From: Micromonospora inositola
Lineage (GTDB): Bacteria > Actinomycetota > Actinomycetes > Mycobacteriales > Micromonosporaceae
Direction: 5' to 3'
DNA: 64,000 nt
NCBI RefSeq assembly: GCF_900090285.1
Contig: NZ_LT607754.1
Coordinates: 1,798,001-1,862,000, forward strand
The notes below the pieces were generated by a model, which searched no databases, was not told where the DNA came from, and worked only from the letters and a program-made list of their open reading frames with translations. Both the position numbers and the translations under genes were made by a program. Positions within the stretch are counted from its first letter, which is position 1. Every line of letters begins with the position of its first letter. Positions 41,631-50,749 of this stretch are shown here, in pieces.

Positions 41631-42635
41631 TCACTTGCCAACGATCGCTGTCAATACGTCGTCGAGGGTCACCACACCCAGCGGCCGGCCGCCGTCGCTC
41701 ACCAGGACCATGTGCCGCCGCTCGCGCCGCATCGACAGCAGCAGGTCGCCCAGCGTACGGTCCGGCGGCACCACGGCCAGCGGCCGGTAGACCTCCGCCG
41801 GCACCGGGGCCCGGCGGCTCGCGCCGGCGTACCCCAGCACGTCCTTGACGTGCACGAAGCCGAGCACCCGGCGGGTGGACCGCTGGACCACCGGGAAGCG
41901 GGACCGGCCGGTGTGGGTGGCCAGCACCTCCAGCGACGCGGGTGAGACGTCCTCGGCCACCGTGGTCACCGTCGACCACGGCTGCAGCGCGTCGGCCGCC
42001 GTCCGGCTGTGCAGGGCGAGCGCGCCGGTGATCCGGGCGTGCTCCTCCGCGTCGAGCAGCCCCTCGGTACGCGCCTGGGAGACCAACCCGGCCAACTCCT
42101 CCGCCGTGAACACCGTCTTCACCGCGTCGGTCGCCTCGACCCGCCACAGCCGCAGCACCTGCCGGGCCGACCACTTCATCGCCAGCAGCAGCGGCTTGGT
42201 GGCCACGCAGAACGCCAGCATCGCCGGCCCCAGCCAGAGCGCCGACGGCTCCGGCCCGGCCAGGGTGATGTTCTTCGGCACCATCTCGCCGACCACGGTG
42301 TGCAGGAAGACCACCACCCCGAGGGCGATCACGAACGCCAACGGGTGCACCGCGCCGGCGGGCAGCCCGAGCGCCTCGAACGGCGACTCCAGCAGGTGCG
42401 CCAACGCCGGCTCGGCGATCGCGCCCAGCCCCAGCGAGCAGATGGTGATTCCGAGCTGCGCCCCGGCGATCATCAGCGGGATCTGGTTCATCGCCGACAA
42501 CGCCCACCGGGCCCGCTTCGAGCCGGCGGCGAGCGGCTCGAGCACCGTCCGGCGGGAGGCGATCAGCGCGAACTCGCTGCCCACGAAGAAGGCGTTGCCG
42601 AGCAGCAGCAGCACGGCGACCAGCAGTTCAGTCAT
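41631..42635 (-). CDS. CNNM/CorC-type transporter-like protein (DUF21 + CBS), copy 2
   Basis: 334 aa from the ATG at 42635. The N-terminal DUF21 membrane domain has GNAFFVGSEFALIASRR, GAQLGITICSLGLGAIAEP and VVGEMVPKNITLAGPE. Two CBS motifs follow (STRRVLGFVHVKDVL and GRPLGVVTLDDVLTAIVG). It lacks the C-terminal CorC_HlyC domain found in its upstream partner. The family is linked to magnesium and cobalt handling. Its start overlaps the end of the preceding gene by 8 bases. Confidence 0.9.
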   Translation of the reverse strand: MTELLVAVLLLLGNAFFVGSEFALIASRRTVLEPLAAGSKRARWALSAMNQIPLMIAGAQLGITICSLGLGAIAEPALAHLLESPFEALGLPAGAVHPLAFVIALGVVVFLHTVVGEMVPKNITLAGPEPSALWLGPAMLAFCVATKPLLLAMKWSARQVLRLWRVEATDAVKTVFTAEELAGLVSQARTEGLLDAEEHARITGALALHSRTAADALQPWSTVTTVAEDVSPASLEVLATHTGRSRFPVVQRSTRRVLGFVHVKDVLGYAGASRRAPVPAEVYRPLAVVPPDRTLGDLLLSMRRERRHMVLVSDGGRPLGVVTLDDVLTAIVGK

Positions 42636-44004
42636 CGTCGTCGGGCTCCTCCGGGCGGAGCACCCGGACCTGCTCGATCCGGTGCCGCTCGACCTCGACG
42701 ACGGTGAACTCGTACCCGCTCTCCTCGACCGTCTCGCCCGGCACCGGGATGTGGCCGAGCCGGGCCATCAGGAAGCCCGCCAGCGTCTCGTACGGGCCCT
42801 CGGGCAGCCGGAAGCCAGTCTGCTCGGCCAGCTCGTCCTCGCGGAGCACACCGTCCACCAGGACGGTCCGCTCGCCGCCCGGCACGGTCAGCTCGGCCGG
42901 CCCGAGGTCGTCCACCGCGTCCGGGTCGAACTCGTCGGCGATCTCCCCGACCAGCTCCTCGACCAGGTCCTCCACGGTCACCACGCCATCCGTGCCGCCG
43001 TACTCGTCGACCACGATGGCCAGGTCGGCGCCGGCCGCCTTCAGCGCGGCGAGGACGCCGTCCAGGTCCAGGCTCTCCGGGACGTACACCGGCTCCCGGG
43101 CCACCGCGGCGACGGTGGTGGACGCCCGGCGGTCCAGCGGCACGCCGAGCGCGTCCGGCACCCCGGCCACCCCGGTGACCAGGTCCAGGGTCTCCTCGAA
43201 GACCGGGAACCGGGTCCGCCCGGTCTGCTGGGAGAGGCTCAGCAGCTCGGCCACCGTGGCGGTGGCCCGCAAGGCGATCACGTCGACCCGCGGCGTCATC
43301 GCCTCGGCGGCCCGCTTGTCGCCGAAACGGATGGTCCGGCGCAGCAGCATCGCGGTGTCCGGCGGCAGCGCGCCGGCCCGGGCGGAGATCGCCGCGAGCA
43401 GTCCCAGTTCCTCGGGTGACCGGGCGCTGGCCAACTCCTCCTGCGGCTCCACGCCGAGCTGGCGGACCAGCCGGTTGGCGGCGTTGTTCAGCCCCCGGAT
43501 CAGCCAGCCGAACGCCCGGGCGAAGCCGCGCATCGGCGCGGCGGTGGCCAGCGCGGTCGGCATCGGCCGGGCCAGCGCCAGGTTCTTCGGCACCAGCTCG
43601 CCGAAGAGCATCGAGATCAGCGTCGCCAGGGCCAGGGCGAGCAGCGGGCTGAACCGGTCGGCGCCGCCGACGGGTCGCAGCAGCGGGGTGAAGAGCCGGG
43701 CCAGGGCGGGTTCGGCCAGGTAGCCGGTGAGCAGCGCGGTGATGGTGATGCCGAGCTGCGCGCCGGAGAGCTGGAAGGAGAGCTCCCGCAGCGCCCGGCG
43801 TACGGTGACGGCCCGGGCGTCCCCCTCGCCGGCCCGCCGGTCGATCTCGGCGCGGTCGACGGTGACCAGGGCGAACTCGGCCGCCACGAAGAACGCGTTG
43901 CCGGCGGTCAGCAGCACGAAGCCGACCAGGGGCAACAGCGTGCCGAGCAACAGACCGTCGATGGGTGGGATTCTTACACGGGCCGCCGCCGGGCACGAGT
44001 TCAC
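42628..44004 (-). CDS. CNNM/CorC-type transporter-like protein (DUF21 + CBS + CorC_HlyC), copy 1
   Basis: 458 aa from a GTG at 44004; the true start is uncertain because the first membrane helix begins only about 20 codons later and other GTG/TTG codons exist. DUF21 motifs are GNAFFVAAEFALVTVDRAEI, GAQLGITITALLTGYLAEPAL and GELVPKNLALARPMP. A CBS pair (MTPRVDVIALRA; VVDEYGGTDGVVTVEDLVEE) and a CorC_HlyC domain (ETVEESGYEFTVVEVERHRI) follow. It forms a heteromer-like operon with the shorter paralogue downstream. Confidence 0.88.
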   Translation of the reverse strand: MNSCPAAARVRIPPIDGLLLGTLLPLVGFVLLTAGNAFFVAAEFALVTVDRAEIDRRAGEGDARAVTVRRALRELSFQLSGAQLGITITALLTGYLAEPALARLFTPLLRPVGGADRFSPLLALALATLISMLFGELVPKNLALARPMPTALATAAPMRGFARAFGWLIRGLNNAANRLVRQLGVEPQEELASARSPEELGLLAAISARAGALPPDTAMLLRRTIRFGDKRAAEAMTPRVDVIALRATATVAELLSLSQQTGRTRFPVFEETLDLVTGVAGVPDALGVPLDRRASTTVAAVAREPVYVPESLDLDGVLAALKAAGADLAIVVDEYGGTDGVVTVEDLVEELVGEIADEFDPDAVDDLGPAELTVPGGERTVLVDGVLREDELAEQTGFRLPEGPYETLAGFLMARLGHIPVPGETVEESGYEFTVVEVERHRIEQVRVLRPEEPDDDD

Positions 44005-44041
44005 GCCCGCCGGTGGCCGCGGGTGCCTCCCGAGACGAAGG

Positions 44042-44072
44042 CGGCGGTGGCACCTCGTGGGTGCCACCGCCG
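44042..44072 (-). terminator. Hairpin after the EtfD-like gene
   Basis: CGGCGGTGGCACC/GGTGCCACCGCCG with a 5-base loop, about 30 bases downstream of the stop at 44103. Confidence 0.78.
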
Positions 44073-44102
44073 TCTTGTGTCAGGTGCTGCCGCGGTACGA
44101 CC

Positions 44103-46301
44103 TCAGCCGGCGACCGGCGCGGTCTCCTTCTCGCCCGGCGCGGCCTCCGGCTTGACCGAGCGGAGCAGCACGCTGGCCACGTCGATCACCTCGACCTGCT
44201 CGCCGGCGCCCTTGCCGTTGACCCCGTCGTTGAGCATGGTCGAGCAGAACGGGCAGCCGACGGCGACCGTCTTCGCCCCGGTGGCCATGGCCTCCTCGAC
44301 CCGGTCCACGTTGATCCGCTTGCCGATCTTCTCCTCCATCCACATCCGGGCGCCGCCGGCGCCGCAGCAGAAGGAGCGCTCGCTGTTGCGCGGCATCTCG
44401 GTGAGCTCGCCCTCGATGGCGGTCCCGAGGACCTCGCGCGGCGGAGCGAAGACCCGGTTGTGCCGGCCCAGGTAGCAGGGGTCGTGGTACGTCACGCCGC
44501 CGTCGACCGGCTGCACCGGGGTGAGCTTGCCGGTGGAGACCAGGTGGGCCAGGAGCTGGGTGTGGTGGACCACCTCGAACTCGCCGCCGAGCTGGCCGTA
44601 CTCGTTGCCGAGGGTGTTGAAGCAGTGCGGGCAGGTGGCCACGATCTTGCGCTTGGCCTTCTCCCGACCCTCGAACGCCTCGTTGAGGGTCTCGACGTTC
44701 TGCTGGGCGAGCATCTGGAAGACGAACTCGTTGCCGATCCGGCGGGCCGGGTCGCCCGAGCAGGTCTCCCCCTCGCCGAGGATCGCGAACTTCACGCCGG
44801 CCTCGTTGAGCAGCGTCGCGACCGCCCGGGTGGTCTTCTTCGCCCGGTCCTCGAACGCGCCGGCGCAGCCGACCCAGAAGAGGTACTCGAAGTCCTCGAC
44901 CTCGCCGACCCGCGGCACCTCGAAGTCGAGGCCCTTGGTCCAGTCCTCGCGGGTGTTCTGCGGGGCGCCCCACGGGTTGCCCTTGTTCTCCAGGTTGCGC
45001 AGCATGACGCCGGCCTCGGACGGGAAGCTCGACTCGATCAGCACCTGGTAGCGGCGCATGTCGACGATGTGGTCGACGTGCTCGATGTCGACCGGGCACT
45101 GCTCGACGCAGGCGCCGCAGGTGGTGCAGGACCAGAGCACGTCCGGGTCGATGACACCGCCCTCCTCGGCGGTGCCGATCAGCGGCTTCTCGGCCTCGGC
45201 CAGCGCCAGCACGTCCATGTGGGCGAGCTGCGCGGCGGTGGCCTTCTCCTCACCGGTCAGGTCCTTGCCGCCGCCGGCCAGCAGGTACGGCGCCTTGGCG
45301 TACGCGTGGTCGCGGAGGCTCAGCACGAGCAGCTTCGGCGACAGCGGCTTGCCGGTGTTCCAGGCCGGGCACTGCGACTGGCAGCGGCCGCACTCGGTGC
45401 AGGTGCTGAAGTCCAGCAGGCCCTTCCAGGAGAACTGCTCGACCTGGGCGACGCCGAACTGGTCCTTCTCCGGGTCGGCCTCCTCGAAGTCGAGCGGCTT
45501 GCCGTCGCTCATCATCGGCCGCAGCGCGCCGAGGCCGGAGCCGGCGGGCTTGGCCGGCTCGCGCTTGAAGAAGATGTTGGGGAACGCCAGGAAGCGGTGC
45601 CAGGCGACGCCCATTGTGACGTTCAGCGAGATCACGATGAGCCAGGTCATCGAGATGACGATCTTGATCAGGGCGGCGACGCTGACGCCGGCCGTCCAGG
45701 CCGGGAGCGCGGCGCCGGCCGCGTGGCTGAGCGGGGTCGCCCAGACCGGGTACTCGAAGTGGTCGGTGGCGACCTTGAAGCCCCGGATCACGAAGCCGAA
45801 GATCAGCACCAGCAGCACGACCCACTCGACGAAGTAGCCCTGCCACATCGTGGAGCCGGTGAACCGGGACCGGTTGCCGGGCCGGTTGGGCCGGTTGCGC
45901 AGCCGGATCGCCATCAGCACCAGGATGCCGACCAGGCCGAAGATGCCGATCAGCTCGGTGGCCAGGCCGAAGATCGTCCAGTGCCCGATGATCGGCAGCC
46001 CGCCGCGGGGCGTGACCACCTCGAAGTACGCCTCGAGCACCAGCAGCGACAGCACGACGAACCCGACCATCACGAACCAGTGCGCGGCGCCCACCACGCT
46101 CCACTTGAGCATGCGGGTGTGACCGGCGGTCTCCACCAGCATGGTCTTCGCGCGGGCGCCCTTGTCGGTGAACCGCTCCGGCGCCGGTTGACCCAGCCGG
46201 ATGACTGCCACCATCTTCATGACCGCGCGTACCGCAAGCCCCACCGCCACGGCGGTGATGGCGGCCGCGAGGATCGTGGTGACGATCTGGACGCTGCCCA
46301 T
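44103..46301 (-). CDS. etfD: Membrane Fe-S oxidoreductase, EtfD-like (heterodisulfide-reductase type)
   Basis: 732 aa from the ATG at 46301. The first 270 residues have about six membrane helices of the nitrate-reductase-gamma type. Two 4Fe-4S motifs follow (CTECGRCQSQCP; CTTCGACVEQCPVD), then two CCG-type cysteine domains (CAGAFEDR and CCGAGGARMWMEEKIG). The layout matches Rv0338c of M. tuberculosis, named EtfD, which passes electrons from ETF in fatty acid oxidation to the respiratory chain. A palindrome shared with the acyl-CoA dehydrogenase gene lies upstream. Confidence 0.88.
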   Translation of the reverse strand: MGSVQIVTTILAAAITAVAVGLAVRAVMKMVAVIRLGQPAPERFTDKGARAKTMLVETAGHTRMLKWSVVGAAHWFVMVGFVVLSLLVLEAYFEVVTPRGGLPIIGHWTIFGLATELIGIFGLVGILVLMAIRLRNRPNRPGNRSRFTGSTMWQGYFVEWVVLLVLIFGFVIRGFKVATDHFEYPVWATPLSHAAGAALPAWTAGVSVAALIKIVISMTWLIVISLNVTMGVAWHRFLAFPNIFFKREPAKPAGSGLGALRPMMSDGKPLDFEEADPEKDQFGVAQVEQFSWKGLLDFSTCTECGRCQSQCPAWNTGKPLSPKLLVLSLRDHAYAKAPYLLAGGGKDLTGEEKATAAQLAHMDVLALAEAEKPLIGTAEEGGVIDPDVLWSCTTCGACVEQCPVDIEHVDHIVDMRRYQVLIESSFPSEAGVMLRNLENKGNPWGAPQNTREDWTKGLDFEVPRVGEVEDFEYLFWVGCAGAFEDRAKKTTRAVATLLNEAGVKFAILGEGETCSGDPARRIGNEFVFQMLAQQNVETLNEAFEGREKAKRKIVATCPHCFNTLGNEYGQLGGEFEVVHHTQLLAHLVSTGKLTPVQPVDGGVTYHDPCYLGRHNRVFAPPREVLGTAIEGELTEMPRNSERSFCCGAGGARMWMEEKIGKRINVDRVEEAMATGAKTVAVGCPFCSTMLNDGVNGKGAGEQVEVIDVASVLLRSVKPEAAPGEKETAPVAG

Positions 46302-46653
46302 CGAGTTGGCCTCCCGGTCTGCTGCCTGTCGAGCGGCTCGGCGACCGGGTACGGCTCACGGCGCGGGTGGCGTTGCGCCGCTCCCGCTGCCCCGACCCGA
46401 CCGGTCGATGACCTCGCTCCGCTCGGTCATGCGGTGCAGCCTACGCGCAAGGTTACCCAGCAGTAACGTGAGTCATCTCGCATCGGCCACGCCGCCCTGC
46501 CGACACCTTAGGTGGACCGGGCGGCGCGCGCCGAGCAGGGGCGTCGTGGCGTGACACACATCCACCGCCGAGTGGCGACGCGCGGCCGACCCGCCGTACG
46601 ACAGGCCAACGGCCCGGCCCCCCGAAGGGGAACCGGGCCGGACGTCGACCGGG
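46302..46653. other. 352-bp region upstream of the EtfD-like gene
   Basis: It holds the GGTTAC/GTAAC palindrome (46451-46468). A possible 24-codon minus-strand frame begins at an ATG near 46430 (MTERSEVIDRSG) and could be a leader peptide. Otherwise nothing is recognised. Confidence 0.45.
46451..46468. promoter_or_regulatory. Operator-like palindrome before the EtfD-like gene
   Basis: GGTTACCCAGCAGTAACG: 6-base spacer and near-identical arms to the site before the FadE5-like gene (15 of 18 bases). It lies about 150 bases upstream of the ATG. Confidence 0.6.
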
Positions 46654-46917
46654 TCAGCGCCAGCGGGAGAGCAGGATCAGCGAGCCGACCATCGCGCCGA
46701 AGCCCACCGCGAGGTTCCAGTAGCCCCACGTGGCGACCGGGTACGCCTGCTCGGAGAGGTAGTACACGACCAGCCAGCCGATCCCGGCGACGATCAGCGC
46801 GACGGCGGTGATCGGCAGCCAGACCGGGCTAGGCTTGCGCGTCGCCGCCGTCGCCGTCGGACGAACGTCCGTCGGCGGGGTGTACACCTTCTTCTTGCGG
46901 ACCTGAGACTTGGGCAC
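46654..46917 (-). CDS. crgA: Cell division protein CrgA
   Basis: 87 aa from the ATG at 46917. The N-terminus is basic (MPKSQVRKKKVYTPP) and there are two membrane helices (about 33-53 and 65-84) ending ILLSRWR. This is the usual CrgA size and pattern. CrgA coordinates FtsZ, FtsI and wall synthesis in actinobacteria. It is divergent from the DUF881/sortase operon, as at the M. tuberculosis Rv0011c locus. Confidence 0.92.
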   Translation of the reverse strand: MPKSQVRKKKVYTPPTDVRPTATAATRKPSPVWLPITAVALIVAGIGWLVVYYLSEQAYPVATWGYWNLAVGFGAMVGSLILLSRWR

Positions 46918-47146
46918 GACGCTCTCCAGAGGGGTGACGACCTCGTCCGGCCTGACAACCGGGCGCGGGGGCGACGGTCCATGGCCAATAATGTTCGACA
47001 GCTAGCGTAGTCCCGACGGACCGTCCAGGCCACGAATGGGGTCAGGCCGGTGCAGGGAGTCACCGAAAAGGGCGGGACTTTTCGGGTCGAACAGAGCGGT
47101 CTGTCCCCTCGCGGGCCGGCCCGAGACGACGGGAAGGAAACGCCCG

Positions 47147-47953
47147 GTGGAGTACACGTCCGGCGCCGCCTCCTGGCAGAAGGCCCTCCGGCGGGCCGTC
47201 GCCGGCCTGCTGCCCCGGCGACCGCGGCAGCGCCGGCCGGGCTGGTCGGTCGGGGTGCCGTTGATCGCCGCCGCGGCGGGACTGCTCTTCACCACCACCG
47301 CGACCACCGCTGGCGGCACCGCGCTGCGGGAGGACCGCCGACCCCAGCTCACTCAGTTGATCGAGGACCGTCGCGAGCAGGTCGAGGCGAGCGAGCAACG
47401 CGCCGCGCGGCTGCGCGCCGAGGTCGAGGACCACACCGCCACCCTCGCCGACACCGACGGCCCGATCAGGGCGCAGCGGGACCGGGCCGCCGCCAGCCGG
47501 CAGGCCGCAGGGTTCACCGCGCTCACCGGCACCGGACTCACCGTCGAGCTGAACGACGCGCCGCAACACAACAACCAGGCGCTGCCCAAAGGCGCCAGCA
47601 ACGACGACCTGGTCGTCCACCAGGGCGACGTCCAAGCGGTCGTGAACGCGCTCTGGGCGGGTGGGGCCGAGGCAATGTCAATCATGAATGTCCGCGTGCT
47701 CAGCACCAGCGCGGTACGCTGCGTCGGTAACACCCTGCTGCTGCACGGCCGGGTGTACTCCCCTCCGTTCAAGATCGTTGCGATCGGCGATCCGGCTGCC
47801 CTCCAGCAGGCCCTCGCCGCTTCCGAGGGAGTCCGGTTGTTCAGGAGAGATGTGGAGCACTACCAGCTCGGCTACGCCGAGAAGGTGTCCACGGTGACCG
47901 TGCCGGCGTTCGAGGACTCCACCGCCCTCCAGTCCGCGAAGGTGCCCCGGTGA
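47147..47953 (+). CDS. DUF881 membrane-anchored coiled-coil protein
   Basis: 268 aa from the GTG at 47147 (AAGGA 8 bases upstream). One membrane segment (about 32-50) precedes a coiled coil ([18 protein letters not shown]...) and the DUF881 domain with [38 protein letters not shown] in part, and [16 protein letters not shown]. It matches Rv0012-type neighbours of crgA. The function is unknown but it is tied to division and wall loci. The stop overlaps the sortase start. Confidence 0.9.
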   Translation: MEYTSGAASWQKALRRAVAGLLPRRPRQRRPGWSVGVPLIAAAAGLLFTTTATTAGGTALREDRRPQLTQLIEDRREQVEASEQRAARLRAEVEDHTATLADTDGPIRAQRDRAAASRQAAGFTALTGTGLTVELNDAPQHNNQALPKGASNDDLVVHQGDVQAVVNALWAGGAEAMSIMNVRVLSTSAVRCVGNTLLLHGRVYSPPFKIVAIGDPAALQQALAASEGVRLFRRDVEHYQLGYAEKVSTVTVPAFEDSTALQSAKVPR

Positions 47954-49740
47954 CCCAGGACGGCCGCCCCGCGGGGCAGGACGGGCGTCACCGCGACCAG
48001 AGCGAGGACCCGACCGCGTTCCTCCCCAAGGTCGACCGTCCGGCCCCGCCCCGACCCGCGCTCGACCTGCCCTGGCCGGAGCCGACCGGGCCCCGCTCCG
48101 CGTCGCCCCGTCCACCGGCGGCCACCCCCGCGCCGGCTCGCCGGCCGGACACCCCGGGCCCGACCGACGCTCCCGCCAGCCCGGCCGACCCGTACCGTTC
48201 TCCGCCACCGGCCTGGCCCGGAAACACCCAGGACCGACCGTCGGCGCCGGCCGCCCCGCAGCGACCGGCCGCGCCCGCCCACGAGCCACGCCGGCCGGAA
48301 TCTCCGGCCTGGCAGGTCGCCGCCGACCAGACCCCGCGCCACCCGGCGGAGCAGGCCGAGCGTGGCCTGGCCGGGCAGGCGGCGCGCCGGCCGGACGAAC
48401 CGGTGGTGCACAGCAGCACGGCCCCGTTCGTCGACCAGCCGGACCGCCGGTCACCCGGACCCGCCGAGGCGCCGCCGGCCCGCGCCACTGGCCGGACCGC
48501 CGACGGGCCCGCCGCCCGTCCGCCCGCGGACCGGCCCGTCACCCCGGGCGTGCGTCCGGCGACCATCGGCGACGCGCCGACCGCGATCATTCCCAAGGTG
48601 GGCACCCGGCCAGAGAGCCGATCCGCCGCCACCCCGGACGGCGGCTCACCCGCGACCGGAAACGCCGGACGGACCGGAGGCGCACCTCGTGGCGGAACGC
48701 CCGCCGACGCCCGGACCGGTTCCGCCCCGGGCGCGGGAGCGCTGGCGGGCGGCGTACTCCGGGTCGGAGCGCCGGCCGACGGCGGCCCGACGCGGCCGGG
48801 GGCCGGTGTGGCGGGTCCCGTGGACCCGGCGGCCACCGCCGTGATCCCGGCCGTCACCGTTCGGCCGGCCAGCCACCCGGGCCTGGACTCGACCGCGCTG
48901 ATGGGCGCCGTACCACCCGTCCGGGACACCGGCGACGGATCCGACGGCGAGGCCGACAACCCGGCCGAGCCGCCGCGCCCGCGCCGGGGCGAACGGGTCG
49001 TGCAGCTCCGCCCCGAGCAGACCGGCGAGGGCTACAAGAGCGTCTACTCCGAGCTGACCCGCCCCTCCATCGCGTCCCGGCTGCGGTCCGGCGTCCGGCT
49101 CACCGGCGAGGTGCTGATCACCTTCGGCCTGGTGGTGCTGCTCTTCGCCGGCTACGAGATCTGGGGCAAGTCGGTCATCGTCGACGCCCACCAGAACGAC
49201 CTGAACAGCCAGCTGGCCCAGGAGTGGGCGCCCGACCCAACCGTCGGGCCCACGACCGGGCCGAGCGAGAAGCCCGCGCCGCCGGTCGAGGGCAAGCCGG
49301 TGGCCGGCCTCTACATCCCCAAGCTCGACAAGCACTGGGTCGTGGTCGAGGGGGTCAGCCCGGACGACATCCGGTACGCCCCGGGCCACTACCCGAAGAG
49401 CGCGCTGCCCGGCGAGGTCGGCAACTTCGCCGTGGCGGGGCACCGCATCCGGGCCACCTTCTGGCGCCTGGACGAGCTGGACACCGGCGACAACATCGTG
49501 GTCGAGGGCAAGAACGAGTGGTTCATCTACAAGGTCTACCGGAGCCACATCGTGAAGCCGAACCAGGTCGAGGTGGTGGCGCCGGTGCCGGGGAAGCCGG
49601 GCGCCAAGCCGAACGAGAAGCTGCTCACCCTGACCACCTGCAACCCAAAGTTCGACAACTACCAGCGCCTGATCATCCATGCCCGGCTGGACCACACCCA
49701 GGCCAAGTCGGCAGGTCGCCCGGCGGAGCTGGAAGGCTGA
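47950..49740 (+). CDS. Class E sortase with long disordered N-terminal region
   Basis: 596 aa from the GTG at 47950 (GTGA overlap with DUF881). About 360 residues are P, A, T and R-rich and lack structure. A membrane helix follows ([19 protein letters not shown]), then the sortase domain. It contains the catalytic His in [13 protein letters not shown], Cys in [10 protein letters not shown] and Arg in [10 protein letters not shown]. The class E form attaches surface proteins bearing LAxTG-type signals. None with such a signal is seen in the window. Confidence 0.9.
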   Translation: MTQDGRPAGQDGRHRDQSEDPTAFLPKVDRPAPPRPALDLPWPEPTGPRSASPRPPAATPAPARRPDTPGPTDAPASPADPYRSPPPAWPGNTQDRPSAPAAPQRPAAPAHEPRRPESPAWQVAADQTPRHPAEQAERGLAGQAARRPDEPVVHSSTAPFVDQPDRRSPGPAEAPPARATGRTADGPAARPPADRPVTPGVRPATIGDAPTAIIPKVGTRPESRSAATPDGGSPATGNAGRTGGAPRGGTPADARTGSAPGAGALAGGVLRVGAPADGGPTRPGAGVAGPVDPAATAVIPAVTVRPASHPGLDSTALMGAVPPVRDTGDGSDGEADNPAEPPRPRRGERVVQLRPEQTGEGYKSVYSELTRPSIASRLRSGVRLTGEVLITFGLVVLLFAGYEIWGKSVIVDAHQNDLNSQLAQEWAPDPTVGPTTGPSEKPAPPVEGKPVAGLYIPKLDKHWVVVEGVSPDDIRYAPGHYPKSALPGEVGNFAVAGHRIRATFWRLDELDTGDNIVVEGKNEWFIYKVYRSHIVKPNQVEVVAPVPGKPGAKPNEKLLTLTTCNPKFDNYQRLIIHARLDHTQAKSAGRPAELEG

Positions 49741-49742
49741 CG

Positions 49743-50021
49743 ATGTACGCGTGGATCTGGCGCAAGCTCCCGTTCGGCCTGGCCGGCAAGCTGGTCGGCT
49801 CGCTGCTGCTCACCGCCGCGACGGTGGCGCTGCTCTGGTTCGTGGTCTTCCCGTGGGCGGAGCCGCTGCTCCCCTTCGACGACGTCCAGGTCACCCAGGA
49901 CTCCGGCGACACCGGGGGCCAGGAGGGCGACCTCACCGTGCCCAGCAACGCGCCGACCGACGAGGAACTGCCGTACAGCACCGAAACGAACAACGCCCCG
50001 CCCCCCACCCCGAGCAGGTGA
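49743..50021 (+). CDS. Small membrane protein of the sortase operon
   Basis: 92 aa from the ATG at 49743, two bases after the sortase stop. A conserved-looking start MYAWIWRKLPFGLAGK, one membrane helix (about 16-38) and an acidic P/T/E-rich exterior tail. No known domain. Its position between sortase and pabA is seen in related actinobacteria, which suggests a wall-linked role (inference). Confidence 0.75.
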   Translation: MYAWIWRKLPFGLAGKLVGSLLLTAATVALLWFVVFPWAEPLLPFDDVQVTQDSGDTGGQEGDLTVPSNAPTDEELPYSTETNNAPPPTPSR

Positions 50022-50025
50022 GCCG

Positions 50026-50676
50026 ATGCGCGTCCTGGTGATCGACAACTACGACTCGTTCGTCTTCAACCTGGTGCAGTACCTCGGCCAGCTCGGCGTC
50101 GACTGCGAGGTCCGGCGCAACGACGAGATCGACGTCGCCGAAGTCGGCCGGGTGGGCGCGGCCGGCGTCCTGCTCTCCCCCGGGCCGGGCAGCCCCGACC
50201 GCGCCGGCATCTGCCTGGACGTCATCCGGGAGTACGCCGGCAAGCTGCCCCTGTTCGGCGTCTGCCTCGGTCACCAGGCCATCGGCGAGGCGTTCGGCGC
50301 GACCGTCACCCGGGCACCCGAGCTGCTGCACGGCAAGACCTCCGAGGTATGCCACTCCGGGGTCGGCGTGCTCGCCGGGCTGCCGGACCCGTTCACCGCG
50401 ACCCGGTACCACTCGCTGGCCGTACTGCCCGAGACGCTGCCGGACGAGCTTGAGGTCACCGGCCGGACGGAGTCCGGCGTGGTGATGGCGATGCGGCACC
50501 GGGCCCTGCCGATCGAGGGGGTCCAGTTCCACCCCGAGTCGGTGCTGACCGAGGGCGGGCACCTCATGCTGGCGAACTGGCTGGCGGTCTGCGGCTACCC
50601 GGAGGCGCTGGAGCGGGCTCCGGAACTGGCCGCCGAGGTCGACGCCCGCCGCCGGGCCGCCTTCGCCGCCGCCTGA
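50026..50676 (+). CDS. pabA: Aminodeoxychorismate/anthranilate synthase component II (glutamine amidotransferase)
   Basis: 216 aa from the ATG at 50026. The start MRVLVIDNYDSFVFNLVQYL, oxyanion motif LLSPGPGSPDRAG, nucleophile Cys in FGVCLGHQAIGEAFG and the catalytic His in GVQFHPESVLTE make a complete class I amidotransferase. It supplies ammonia to the chorismate enzyme for folate (PabB) or tryptophan (TrpE). The place matches Rv0013, called trpG/pabA. It lies 4 bases after the small membrane gene. Confidence 0.92.
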   Translation: MRVLVIDNYDSFVFNLVQYLGQLGVDCEVRRNDEIDVAEVGRVGAAGVLLSPGPGSPDRAGICLDVIREYAGKLPLFGVCLGHQAIGEAFGATVTRAPELLHGKTSEVCHSGVGVLAGLPDPFTATRYHSLAVLPETLPDELEVTGRTESGVVMAMRHRALPIEGVQFHPESVLTEGGHLMLANWLAVCGYPEALERAPELAAEVDARRRAAFAAA

Positions 50677-50749
50677 CGGGCCCCGCTTGCGCTGGCCATC
50701 TCCGCCACCGCCGAGGTGGCCGGCCGCCACGCAACGGGCCCCTTCACCG

